DNA of 64,000 bases from JALZEG01 sp035942255 (GCA_035942255.1 DASZDG010000148.1:3503-67502), one strand, 5' to 3'; shown: positions 17,498-27,242, counted from the stretch's first letter. Numbers and translations are program-made. The notes: generated by a model not told the origin, from the sequence alone.

Positions 17498-19530
17498 CAG
17501 GAACCGTCCGCGCCCACGGGGGCCGCGTCCCGGCGAGCGTCGACGAGGCCGCCGAAGAGCGCGACCTCCGGACGAACGAGCGCCAGGATGGATTCGAGGT
17601 CCGGCCCCTCCACGGTCTCCTCGGCCTCCAGTCGCTCCGCGAGCGAAGTCAGGACCCGGCGGTGGCGCGTGAGCAGCGCCGTGGCCTCCTCCTCCGCACG
17701 CTCGAGCAGGCGGTCGACCTCGGCCTCCATCTCCTGGTGCGTGGCCGCGGAGACGTGCCCGGGCGACGTCCCCTCGCCGAGGAAGTCGTCCTCCGACCGC
17801 GCGACGAGCCGGCGGCGACGTTCGCCCATGCCGAAGCGCCCGACGATGTCCAGCGCCTGATCGGTCGCGAACTGCAAGTCGTCCTCCGCTCCCGTCGACG
17901 GCTCGCCGAATAGGAGCACCTCGGCCGCAAGGCCCCCGAGCGCCGAGACGATCGCGGAGAACAGCTCGGAGCGCGTCTGTATCGAGGAGTCGTCCCGCTG
18001 GAGCGACGCGACGCCGAGCGACCGGCCGCGCGCCAGGATCGACACGCGGTGCACGCGGTCGAGACGGCCCGAAGCCGCGGCGACGATCGCGTGGCCCGCC
18101 TCGTGATACGCGGCGCGCTTCCGTTCCTCCGGCGACAGCACGCGTCCCTTCTTCTTCGGCCCCGCGAGCACGCGCTGGACCGCTTCCTCGAGCTCGGTCA
18201 TCTCGATCTCGGGCTTGCCCTCGCGCACGGTCAAGAGCGCGGCCTCGTTCAACACGTTCGCGAGGTCGGCGCCGGAGAAGCCGGGCGTGCGCCGCGCTAC
18301 GAGCGCCAGGTCGACCGCGGGCGAGACCGGCTTGCCCGCGGCGTGGAGGTGGAGGATCTCGAGCCGGCCCTCGTGGTCCGGCTGCTCGACGGTGACGTGC
18401 CGGTCGAACCTGCCCGGGCGGAGCAGCGCGGGATCCAGGATGTCGGGCCGGTTCGTCGCGCCGATCACGACGATCCCGGCACTGACCTCGAAGCCGTCCA
18501 TCTCGACGAGGAGCTGGTTCAGCGTCTGCTCGCGCTCGTCGGAGCCTCCGCCTCCGGCCCCCGCGCCGCGCTTGCGCCCCGCCGCGTCGAGCTCGTCGAT
18601 GAACACGATCGCGGGCGAGACGGCACGGACGCGCTGGAAGAGGTCGCGCACGCGCGCGGCCCCCACACCCACGAGCGACTCGACGAACTCCGCCCCCGCG
18701 ACGGAGAAGAACGGCACCCCGGCCTCGCCCGCGACGGCCTTCGCGAGCAACGTCTTGCCGCAGCCGGGGGGGCCGAACAGGAGGACGCCCTTCGGCGGGA
18801 GCGCGCCGACGTCCTCGTACCGCGCGGGGTCCTGCAGGTAGTCGACGACCTCACGCAGCTCGGCGACGGCTTCGTCTGCGCCCGCGACCTGGTCGAACGT
18901 CACGGCCGCGGCGTTGCCGCGCCGCCGGCGTCCCTTCCCGATCGTCCCGAACGTCATGACCTCGCCGATCCCGGACGATCCGCCGCGGGCCGCGCCGAAC
19001 AGCAGAGCGAAGAGGTTGGCCAGGATCATCAGTGGGAGCAGGAACGTCGCGACGGTGCCGACGACGTCCTTGGCCGGCTGCGGGTCGATCGACACCTCGG
19101 CGCCGGCCTCGGTCGTCATCTCGACGAGGTAAGCCGTGACCGCGTCGCTGCTCGGATACGAGACGAAGTACTCACCCGCGCCGTCGGGCGACTCCCCCGG
19201 GCCGAACGAGCCGGTGATCGTCGCGTCCTCGTCGAGGAACCGCGCCGTTTGCAGCCGCCCGTCCTCCGCGAGCGCGTTCAGCTGGTCGAGCGTCAGCTCC
19301 CGCCCCGCCCGTGGTGGCCGCAGGTACGAGAGGGCCGCGGCGAAGACCGCGAGCAGAGCCGCGAGGGACACGAGAAGCACAAGGGTCTTGCCCCGGCCGC
19401 CGCCCTTCGCTCGCACCGCCCGCGCGCGCCGGCGGCGCAGGAGCCAGCGGGCCGCGCTCCTCCTGGCGCGCGCGGTCATCGCCAGCGCGCGCTCGACTCC
19501 GCGCGAGGCTGCTCGTGGGGCGGTGGCCAT
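17497..19530 (-). CDS. FtsH-like membrane-bound AAA+ zinc protease (accessory paralogue)
   Basis: A 677-residue protein with the FtsH plan: a basic N-terminus, TM1 (about 49-70), an outside domain of about 85 residues, TM2 (about 157-179), an AAA module with Walker A GPPGCGKT (253-260), Walker B IVFIDELD and SRH ATNRPDILDPALLRPGRFDR, and an M41 protease domain with HEAGH (476-480) and the third metal ligand region AEDDLQFAT (about 549-556). Ends are Ala/Arg-rich. Cys in place of the usual Thr in Walker A and the location away from tilS/hpt suggest a second, specialised copy rather than housekeeping FtsH. A GGAGA site precedes the ATG at 19530. Confidence 0.88.
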   Translation of the reverse strand: MATAPRAASRGVERALAMTARARRSAARWLLRRRRARAVRAKGGGRGKTLVLLVSLAALLAVFAAALSYLRPPRAGRELTLDQLNALAEDGRLQTARFLDEDATITGSFGPGESPDGAGEYFVSYPSSDAVTAYLVEMTTEAGAEVSIDPQPAKDVVGTVATFLLPLMILANLFALLFGAARGGSSGIGEVMTFGTIGKGRRRRGNAAAVTFDQVAGADEAVAELREVVDYLQDPARYEDVGALPPKGVLLFGPPGCGKTLLAKAVAGEAGVPFFSVAGAEFVESLVGVGAARVRDLFQRVRAVSPAIVFIDELDAAGRKRGAGAGGGGSDEREQTLNQLLVEMDGFEVSAGIVVIGATNRPDILDPALLRPGRFDRHVTVEQPDHEGRLEILHLHAAGKPVSPAVDLALVARRTPGFSGADLANVLNEAALLTVREGKPEIEMTELEEAVQRVLAGPKKKGRVLSPEERKRAAYHEAGHAIVAAASGRLDRVHRVSILARGRSLGVASLQRDDSSIQTRSELFSAIVSALGGLAAEVLLFGEPSTGAEDDLQFATDQALDIVGRFGMGERRRRLVARSEDDFLGEGTSPGHVSAATHQEMEAEVDRLLERAEEEATALLTRHRRVLTSLAERLEAEETVEGPDLESILALVRPEVALFGGLVDARRDAAPVGADGS

Positions 19531-19601
19531 GAGAAGAGTCTCCGCGGCGGGGCAGCCTCGGCCCGGCCAACGAGCCGCCAGGGAGTCGCCAGCAGCACGG
19601 C

Positions 19602-22349
19602 TTAGACGCGCCGCCGCCGAACGGGAGCGCGCGCCCCGGCGGCGAGCGCGGTCGCGAGCCCCCATCCCCACAGGAGCGTCAGCGCGCCGGTAGCCGTCCA
19701 CGCCTTCGCCGACGCCAGCGGATCGCGTGCGACCGTGCGCACCATCGCGTGCTGCATCCCGGTCTGCGACCGCACCTGCTGCGCCGCGGCGACGAACGCG
19801 AGCTGCGGCTGCTGCCGTCGTTGCGCCACGAGCGCGCTCTGGGGTTGGCCGCCGGTCACCTGTGCAGGAGCGGGCGCCTGCACAGGTGCCGGGGCCGTAA
19901 CCGATCCCGGCCCCAATCCGGGAACCGAGTGGGGCGGCGGCGGTGGAGCCGGGATCGGAGCGATGGCCGGAACGGGTGGCTCCGGGGGCGCGACGGGGAC
20001 CACGGGCGGCAACTCGTTGCAGATGACGCGGACGGTCGCGGCGTCGACCGGTGTTGCTCCCACGCGCAGCGAGAGACGCGTGGTGCGCGTCGTCCCCTCC
20101 TCCGCACGGGTGCACGAGACCGACACGTCGAACGCGAGCGTGTGCGACGCCCTCAGGTCGAGGTCCGGGTACGCCGCCGGGACGATCGCGGAGACGACGT
20201 CGCGCGGCCCCCTCTCGACCAGCGAGACCGATCCCTCGTGCTCGAGCGCCTGTACGAGCCCGGTGACGACGGCGGCGAGCCCGGCCGCGCCGGCGTCGCG
20301 TTCCAGGGGGCATACGAGGGCTGCACCGCGCGCGACGTCGGGGTTCCCGTCGCCGTCGCAGTCCGCGCCCCGTTCGCCCGCGAGCGACAACGTCTGCCGG
20401 GACAGGAGCTCGAGGTCGTCCCGCACGTCCGCCTGGGTCAGGACGGTTCCGCCCGCGGACGGTTGCATCGCGACACCGAGGTGATGGATCGATTCCGCGC
20501 GGAGCGCCGCGGCGACTTCGGTGAAGCCCGGACCCGGCCACGTGCCGGGGGCGTAGTAGCCGTTGGGATCACCGCGCTCGGGTGTGCCGAACCACGTGTC
20601 GGCGAAGTGCACCACGACCTTCGTCGCGTCGTCGCGGAAGCCCGCGCCGAGACCGGACGGCACGTCGGCCTTCGACGGTCCCGGCGGAAGCACGTCCTGC
20701 CCGGCGCCGGTGACGGCCTGGTACAGCGCGGTGAGGTTCGCGCCGGAGCTCCCCGCGCCCTCGAGCTCGTAGAGGCTCCGGACGAGCTCGTCGTCGACCG
20801 GGCCGAGCGCGCGTATCCGGCGGTACGGGTAGTCCTCGACGCGCCGGTCGGTCTCGCGCGGGTAGCTCCGGAACGCGCCGACGCCGGCGCGCAGCCGGAT
20901 CCCCGAACGGGCGAGCCGTCCGACGATGTCCTCGATCCCGAGCGTGAGCGACCGGAGCGTCGCGCCCATGCTCGACGTCGTGTCGACGAGGAAGTAGACA
21001 TCGACGGCGACCGGCTGGGGTTCGAGCCGCGCCTCGTACGTGATCGTCCGCGACTCTCCTGGGTCGAGCGACACCTCGCGTACCGCGGGCTCGAGTCGCG
21101 CGGCCCCCGGACGCACCGGTGGAACGGAGACGCCCGGCACCGATCTCCCGCCGGTGCCGTCCGGACGCCCCGCGGGAGCGCCTGCGACGTCCGGGCGAAG
21201 AGACCCCGCGCCGCCGTCCGTCACGGCGGTGAAGATGGCGGATCCGTCCCAGGCGCGCGCCCACGGGGCCCCGCCGACGACCTGCACGTCGGCGAGCGCG
21301 GCGGTCGCGTGCGGCGGCGTCAGGTCCGCGAGGCCGTCACTCCCCCGGCGGAAGATCCCCTTCGCGCCCGAGAGCAGCGCGGCGCCGTCGGCCCCGAACA
21401 CGGACCACGCCCACGGCGCCGCGTTGGGGTACGTCAGCATCATCTCGGTCCGCAGCTGCGGATGCACCGATGTCGACCAGCGGCCGGCGGCGACGTCGAA
21501 GGTCTCGAAGAGGGTCCCGCTGCGGGGATCGACGGCGACCGCCGCCGTCCCGCCCGGCGCGATGCTCACGGTCCGCACCTCGGCCTCGTCGGCGCCCGCG
21601 ACGCGCGTCCACGAAGCCCCGGCGTCGGTCGACCTGAAGACGCCTCCACGGGCCGCGGCGAGCAGATGGTCCGGGTCGTCGGGGTCGGCCGCGAGGTCCC
21701 ATAGAGATCCGGGCGCGAGCGCACCGGCCACGCCGGTGCCGTGGGGGCCCGTGTACGCGAGCGCGGGGGCCCCGCGGCGTTCCCACGTCGCGCCGCCGTC
21801 GCCGCTGCGGTACAGAACGGTGGCCACGACGCCCGCGCCCTGCTCCGGCACACCGGCGGCCGGCAACATCTGGTCGGAGACGTTCTGGCGCGCCACGAGG
21901 TACACGACGCTCGAGCCCTGCGACGCGTACAGCCCGACGGGCTCACCCGGCACCTCGAGACCGCGGCCCCCGAGCTCCCACGTAGCTCCGGCGTCGCGCG
22001 AGACGAGCACGCGGAGCGCGCTGGTCGCGGCTACGAGCGTGTCCCCGGTGGACGCGAGCGCGGCGAATCGTTCGCCGGTCGCAGCAGCCGTGAGCTCGTA
22101 GAGAGAGGCCCACTTGCACCCGCCGTCGCGCGACGACATGATGCCGCCGTCGCCGGCGACGACGATGCCCGCGCGCTCGTGCACGGCGAAGGCACGCGCC
22201 GGCAGCGGCGCGGTGACCTTCTTCCAGCCACCGAGGACGTCGACGCCCGCGCAGCTCGGCCTCCGACCGGGTGCCGCCGTCGCGGCGACCGCTACGCCGA
22301 GCAGCGCGACCACCGCGAGCGCGACACAGCGGGTCAGGCGGGTCGTCAT
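19602..22349 (-). CDS. Large exported surface protein: BNR-repeat propeller plus vWA/integrin-beta-like domain, C-terminal membrane anchor
   Basis: A 915-residue protein with a signal peptide (1-26). Asp-box/BNR motifs (SRDGGCKW, SRDAGATW, SGDGGATW, STDAGASW; about 73-248) indicate a sialidase/VPS10-like propeller. An Ig-like linker leads to a vWA domain (about 448-700) with a MIDAS start VYFLVDTTSS resembling the integrin-beta I domain, and a DCDGDGNPD calcium-type loop. A Pro-rich stalk, one TM helix (about 885-905) and an Arg-rich tail end it. It is probably exported and anchored, with the propeller and vWA outside, able to bind a metal-dependent ligand. It lies 71 bp upstream of the FtsH-like gene on the same strand. 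Ligand and role are unknown. Confidence 0.8.
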   Translation of the reverse strand: MTTRLTRCVALAVVALLGVAVAATAAPGRRPSCAGVDVLGGWKKVTAPLPARAFAVHERAGIVVAGDGGIMSSRDGGCKWASLYELTAAATGERFAALASTGDTLVAATSALRVLVSRDAGATWELGGRGLEVPGEPVGLYASQGSSVVYLVARQNVSDQMLPAAGVPEQGAGVVATVLYRSGDGGATWERRGAPALAYTGPHGTGVAGALAPGSLWDLAADPDDPDHLLAAARGGVFRSTDAGASWTRVAGADEAEVRTVSIAPGGTAAVAVDPRSGTLFETFDVAAGRWSTSVHPQLRTEMMLTYPNAAPWAWSVFGADGAALLSGAKGIFRRGSDGLADLTPPHATAALADVQVVGGAPWARAWDGSAIFTAVTDGGAGSLRPDVAGAPAGRPDGTGGRSVPGVSVPPVRPGAARLEPAVREVSLDPGESRTITYEARLEPQPVAVDVYFLVDTTSSMGATLRSLTLGIEDIVGRLARSGIRLRAGVGAFRSYPRETDRRVEDYPYRRIRALGPVDDELVRSLYELEGAGSSGANLTALYQAVTGAGQDVLPPGPSKADVPSGLGAGFRDDATKVVVHFADTWFGTPERGDPNGYYAPGTWPGPGFTEVAAALRAESIHHLGVAMQPSAGGTVLTQADVRDDLELLSRQTLSLAGERGADCDGDGNPDVARGAALVCPLERDAGAAGLAAVVTGLVQALEHEGSVSLVERGPRDVVSAIVPAAYPDLDLRASHTLAFDVSVSCTRAEEGTTRTTRLSLRVGATPVDAATVRVICNELPPVVPVAPPEPPVPAIAPIPAPPPPPHSVPGLGPGSVTAPAPVQAPAPAQVTGGQPQSALVAQRRQQPQLAFVAAAQQVRSQTGMQHAMVRTVARDPLASAKAWTATGALTLLWGWGLATALAAGARAPVRRRRV

Positions 22350-22387
22350 GCGCGGAGGGTTCTCCCGCCGGATGCCGCGGCCTCTGA

Positions 22388-22720
22388 TCACTTGTCGTCA
22401 CCTGCGATCGCTCGCCGGACCGCCGGATGCTCGAACCATCGCAGGCCCGCGGCGATCGCCACCGCCTCGACCCGGTTGCGCGCGCCCACCTTCGACCGGA
22501 AGCTCGTGGCGCGGCGGCGGACGGTGACGATCGACACGGACAAGCGCCGGGCGATGGAGTGGTCCTGCAGCCCGTTCGCGACGAGCTCGATCACCTCGAG
22601 CTCCTCGTCCGTGACCGCGTCGCGGTCCGGCTCGCGCCTCTCTTCGATCGCCGCCTCCGGCTGGTGTGCTGCGGCGCGTCTCGCCGCGGACGTCCCTCCG
22701 CCGTGACGACTATCCGCCAG
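22388..22720 (-). CDS. LuxR-type HTH regulator, start codon uncertain
   Basis: The C-terminal 75 residues are a clear LuxR/GerE helix-turn-helix (VTDEELEVIELVANGLQDHS, ARRLSVSIVTVRRR, ARNRVEAVAIAAGLRW). The frame stays open back to a TGA at 22787-22789 but has no ATG, GTG or TTG ahead of the HTH; the only GTG (22594) lies inside its first helix. A CTG at 22718-22720 is used here as the least bad choice. It may be a non-standard start, a leaderless small regulator, or the remnant of a longer regulator. It ends 38 bp before the surface-protein gene, so it probably controls that operon. Confidence 0.55.
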   Translation of the reverse strand: MADSRHGGGTSAARRAAAHQPEAAIEERREPDRDAVTDEELEVIELVANGLQDHSIARRLSVSIVTVRRRATSFRSKVGARNRVEAVAIAAGLRWFEHPAVRRAIAGDDK

Positions 22721-22774
22721 CCATGCGCCGACGGCTCGCCGGGGAGACGCCTCGTGGTCGCCAGCAAACGCGAG

Positions 22775-22803
22775 AAGGGCGCCCCCTCAGAGGAGGCGCC
22801 CTT
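22775..22803. terminator. Strong hairpin after small peptide gene (terminator or attenuator)
   Basis: Nine-base-pair arms AAGGGCGCC (22775-22783) and GGCGCCCTT (22795-22803) enclose an 11-nt loop whose CCTC/GAGG can also pair. On the plus strand TT follows. On the minus strand it lies 20 bp after the peptide stop and ends with TTCTC. It sits between the peptide gene and the LuxR-type gene, so it could also act as an attenuator. Confidence 0.7.
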
Positions 22804-22823
22804 TTCGGACCGGTACTGTCCCG

Positions 22824-23015
22824 CTAGACCAGGTAGTGGCCCCAGAGGCAGTTGTGCAGGTTCCGGAGGCCCCCGTGGTACGCGAGGCAGTGCAGGATGC
22901 ACCCATGGGGCGTCCCGTCGCCGCACGTCTCGTTGTAGGGGCTCGCCGTCGCTGCCGGCGTCACGCCCAACGCCACCACCGCGCCGAGCGCCACCAGCAT
23001 CCGCCGATACCTCAT
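22824..23015 (-). CDS. Small secreted four-cysteine peptide
   Basis: A 63-residue protein with a clear Sec signal peptide (MRYRRMLVALGAVVALG, cleavage after ATA-S near residue 25). The mature part is about 38 residues with four cysteines spaced C-x7-C-x3-C-x12-C, several His, and a hydrophobic tail. The ATG has a strong GGAGG 8-12 bp upstream and a hairpin follows the stop, which supports a real gene. It is divergent from another four-cysteine peptide gene. Function is unknown; signal, toxin or structural peptide are all possible. Confidence 0.75.
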   Translation of the reverse strand: MRYRRMLVALGAVVALGVTPAATASPYNETCGDGTPHGCILHCLAYHGGLRNLHNCLWGHYLV

Positions 23016-23053
23016 GCTCGTACCTCCCCACTAGAGGTTGCCGCTGCCGGCGG

Positions 23054-23071
23054 GAGCATAGACCTATGCTC
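23054..23071. promoter_or_regulatory. 18-bp perfect palindrome between divergent peptide genes
   Basis: GAGCATAG (23054-23061), AC, CTATGCTC (23064-23071). It lies in the 95-bp divergent promoter region, and TATGCT on each strand inside the palindrome resembles a -10 element pointing to each gene. A dimeric repressor or activator bound here could control both peptides at once. Confidence 0.6.
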
Positions 23072-23110
23072 GGGGGCCGAACCGGCGGATGCGGACGGAA
23101 GGGGCACCGG

Positions 23111-23266
23111 ATGACGAAGGTGAAGAGGATCCTCGGCGCGACGTTGCTCGCCCTGGCCGGGCTGTCGATCACGGCCCCGCCGGCGAGCGCGTGCGGGGGC
23201 AACGACGTGTGCGACACGATCAACGAGGTCTGCAGGACGGCGCTGCACGTGTACTGCCTCAGGTAG
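23111..23266 (+). CDS. Small secreted four-cysteine peptide
   Basis: A 51-residue protein: a signal peptide (MTKVKRILGATLLALAG, cleavage near ASA-C at residue 28) and a mature part of about 24 residues with cysteines spaced C-x5-C-x6-C-x7-C. The spacing and the repeated VC pairs resemble the peptide gene at 58097. AAGGGG lies about 7 bp before the ATG. Its stop overlaps the tail of the LOG-family gene on the other strand by 8 bp. Function is unknown. Confidence 0.7.
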   Translation: MTKVKRILGATLLALAGLSITAPPASACGGNDVCDTINEVCRTALHVYCLR

Positions 23267-23729
23267 CGAGGCGGAGCGCGGCGTCCACGGCCGCGCCGGC
23301 AGAATCCACGCGCACGATCGTCTCGTCGGCGATGCCGGACTTGGACAGCTCCCACGTCCCGAGCCCGACCACCGGCCGGCCGATCTTCAACGCGAACGCG
23401 ATCTCCGACAGCGTCCCGAACTCCCCTCCGACCGCGACGACGACGTCGCTCGCCCGCACGATCAGAGCGTTGCGCATCTCGCCCATGCCCGTCGGCAGCG
23501 CGACGTCGACGTAGTCGTTGGCGTCGGCGCGGCTCGCTCCCGGGAGGATTCCGACCGCAGTGCCCCCGGCGGTGCGGCAGCCGCGGCAGACCGCTTCCAT
23601 CACGCCGCCGAGGCCCCCGCAGAGCACGATCGCGCCGCGCTCGGCCAGGCCGCGGCCGACGGACTCGGCGGCCTCCGCGAGGGAGGCGTCCGCGACGCCC
23701 GCGCCGACTACGGCGACGTAGGGCTGCAC
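23259..23729 (-). CDS. LOG/TIGR00725-family Rossmann protein
   Basis: A 156-residue protein of the lysine-decarboxylase-like (LOG) superfamily. VAVVGAGVAD, GAIVLCGGLGGVMEAVCRGC and VVAVGGEFGTLSEIAFALK are the nucleotide-binding landmarks; the PGGxGTxxE motif is present as GGEFGTLSE. TIGR00725 members are uncharacterised and differ from true cytokinin-forming LOG. The start is GTG 23729, whose TGAGGAA ribosome site overlaps the hemW stop, so it is coupled to hemW. Confidence 0.8.
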   Translation of the reverse strand: MQPYVAVVGAGVADASLAEAAESVGRGLAERGAIVLCGGLGGVMEAVCRGCRTAGGTAVGILPGASRADANDYVDVALPTGMGEMRNALIVRASDVVVAVGGEFGTLSEIAFALKIGRPVVGLGTWELSKSGIADETIVRVDSAGAAVDAALRLAT

Positions 23730-23733
23730 TTCC

Positions 23734-24918
23734 TCAGAGGAACCGGCAGAGGATGTCGTTCGCGACGAGCGTCCCCCGCGCCGACAGCCGCAGGTGCTCG
23801 TCCGCGCGCTCGAGCCACCCCGCCGCGCGGAGCTCGCTCGCAGTGCGTTCGGTCGCGGCGCGTCCCGTCGGGTAGCGGTCGAAGAACGACGGCTCGTGCA
23901 CGCCGCCGGCAAGGCGCAGCCCGAGGACGATCGCCTCGTGCGCCCGCTCCTCCGCCGCGAGGTGCTCGCTTCCCGCCTCCGTCGGCGTCCCCGCCGTTGC
24001 CGCGGCGACGAAGTCGCGCGGCAGGCGGGTCTTCCAGTAGCGCCGCCCGGCGCGGTGGCCGTGAGCGCCCGCGCCGAAGCCCGCATAGTCGCCCGCGCTC
24101 CAGTAGAGGACGTTGTGCCGCGACGCGTAGCCGGGCCGCGCCCAGTTCGACACCTCGTACCGGACGAACCCGGCGGCCTCGAGCACGTCGCTCGCGTGTC
24201 CGTGCCGCTCCGCCTGGACGTCCGGGTCGACGTCGGGCTCTCGTCCCGTCTTGATCAGGGTCGCGAGAGGTGTGCCCTCCTCGATCGTGAGCGCATACGC
24301 GGACACGTGGGCGGTCCCCGCGGCGACGATGCCGTCGAGCGACCGCGTCCAGTCCTCGGGGCGTTCCCACGGCGACCCGAAGATGAGGTCGGCGTTGAGA
24401 TCGGTGGCGCCCGCGCGCTGCGCCGCCGCGAGGGCATCCAGCGCGGTCTCGGCCGAGTGCGTGCGCCCGAGGCGCGCGAGCACGTGCGGCGCGAGCGACT
24501 GCACGCCGACCGAGAAGCGGTTGAACCCCGCGTCGAGGAGCTCCGCGAACGTCTTCTCGTCGACGGTCTCGGGGTTCGCCTCGACCGTGATCTCGGCCCC
24601 CGGCGCGATCTCGACGGCGTCCCGGACCGCGTCGAGGATCCGCCCAAGCTGCGCCGGCCGCAGCAGCGTCGGCGTCCCGCCTCCGAAGAAGACCGACGTT
24701 GCGGGACCGGGATGGTCGGAGGAGGTACCGATCTCGCGCTCGAGGGCCGCAACGTACGGCTCGTGCAGCGCGTCGAGGCCCTCGTAGGTGTTGAAGTCGC
24801 AGTAATGGCACCGGTGGCGGCAGAACGGCACGTGGACGTAGACGCCGTAGCCGGGATCTGCGTGCCAGGACCCGTCCCGGCGGCCGAGCCGCGTCTCCAC
24901 GGCAGAGGAGTTCGTCAC
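23734..24918 (-). CDS. hemW: Radical-SAM heme chaperone HemW
   Basis: HemW resembles coproporphyrinogen III dehydrogenase but acts as a heme-transfer chaperone. The radical-SAM motif CRHRCHYC (CxxxCxxC) is near residue 32, preceded by GYGVYVHVPF and followed by DFNTYEG; SVFFGGGTPTLL and the HemN C-terminal region are also present. Length is about 394 residues. Adjacent TTG and GTG codons compete at 24916-24921; GTG is used here. The lepA-hemW neighbourhood is conserved in Gram-positive bacteria, where hrcA-dnaJ normally comes next. Confidence 0.93.
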   Translation of the reverse strand: MTNSSAVETRLGRRDGSWHADPGYGVYVHVPFCRHRCHYCDFNTYEGLDALHEPYVAALEREIGTSSDHPGPATSVFFGGGTPTLLRPAQLGRILDAVRDAVEIAPGAEITVEANPETVDEKTFAELLDAGFNRFSVGVQSLAPHVLARLGRTHSAETALDALAAAQRAGATDLNADLIFGSPWERPEDWTRSLDGIVAAGTAHVSAYALTIEEGTPLATLIKTGREPDVDPDVQAERHGHASDVLEAAGFVRYEVSNWARPGYASRHNVLYWSAGDYAGFGAGAHGHRAGRRYWKTRLPRDFVAAATAGTPTEAGSEHLAAEERAHEAIVLGLRLAGGVHEPSFFDRYPTGRAATERTASELRAAGWLERADEHLRLSARGTLVANDILCRFL

Positions 24919-25075
24919 CAACTCATCTTAGGCATTGGGTGACCTACGGCCCCACACCCGCGTCAGTCCCAGGCTGTTCTCCGCCAGCAGACGCTTGACG
25001 CTCTCGCGCATGGACGGCGACGCACACTTGCGACTCGCTCGATCGCGTCGGGGCTTTTGGAACCGCTCGCGGTCG

Positions 25076-25378
25076 CTACGCGGCGACAACGAGCCGTCGG
25101 GCCTCTTGGAGGACCTGATCTCTCATGCGTGGACGCAACCCCGCGGCCGTCGTGACGTCGACCCGAACCCCGAGGAACTCCGACAACGCCGTCTGCATCC
25201 GGATCAGGTCGAACAGAGTCGTACCCGGCCGGACCTCCACGAGAAGGTCGAGGTCGCTGTCGGGGCGGGCTTCCCCACGCGCGCGCGAGCCAAAGACGCT
25301 GACCGCCGTGGCGCCGTTGGCCTCGGCGATCGCGATGATCCGCTCGACTGAAGAAGCGTCCTTCAGGAAATCACCCAC
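25076..25378 (-). CDS. MNT-type minimal nucleotidyltransferase
   Basis: A 100-residue protein with the pol-beta nucleotidyltransferase motif FGSRARGEARPDSDLDLLVE (GSx10DxD) and the later RVDVTT acidic position. Such proteins are usually the MntA antitoxin of HEPN/MNT pairs, adding AMP to the toxin. No HEPN (DUF86) gene is adjacent: the 157 bp downstream hold only a 27-codon frame of unknown value. The GTG start has no ribosome site, but TATTCT lies six bases upstream, so the message may be leaderless. Confidence 0.8.
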   Translation of the reverse strand: MGDFLKDASSVERIIAIAEANGATAVSVFGSRARGEARPDSDLDLLVEVRPGTTLFDLIRMQTALSEFLGVRVDVTTAAGLRPRMRDQVLQEARRLVVAA

Positions 25379-25427
25379 GAAAACAGAATACCCAGTCGAT
25401 GCATCCCACCGTCGGCGCGAACCGTGG

Positions 25428-27242
<1,815 letters not shown>

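Noticed and set aside
17497..19530. Housekeeping ftsH
   Set aside because: Context lacks tilS, hpt or fol genes, Walker A is altered and the gene is coupled to an unusual AAA+ ATPase, so I call it an accessory paralogue.
24928..25011. 27-codon frame after the MNT gene as a HEPN toxin remnant
   Set aside because: Too short, with only vague similarity (RLLAEN). No HEPN RxxxxH motif is present.
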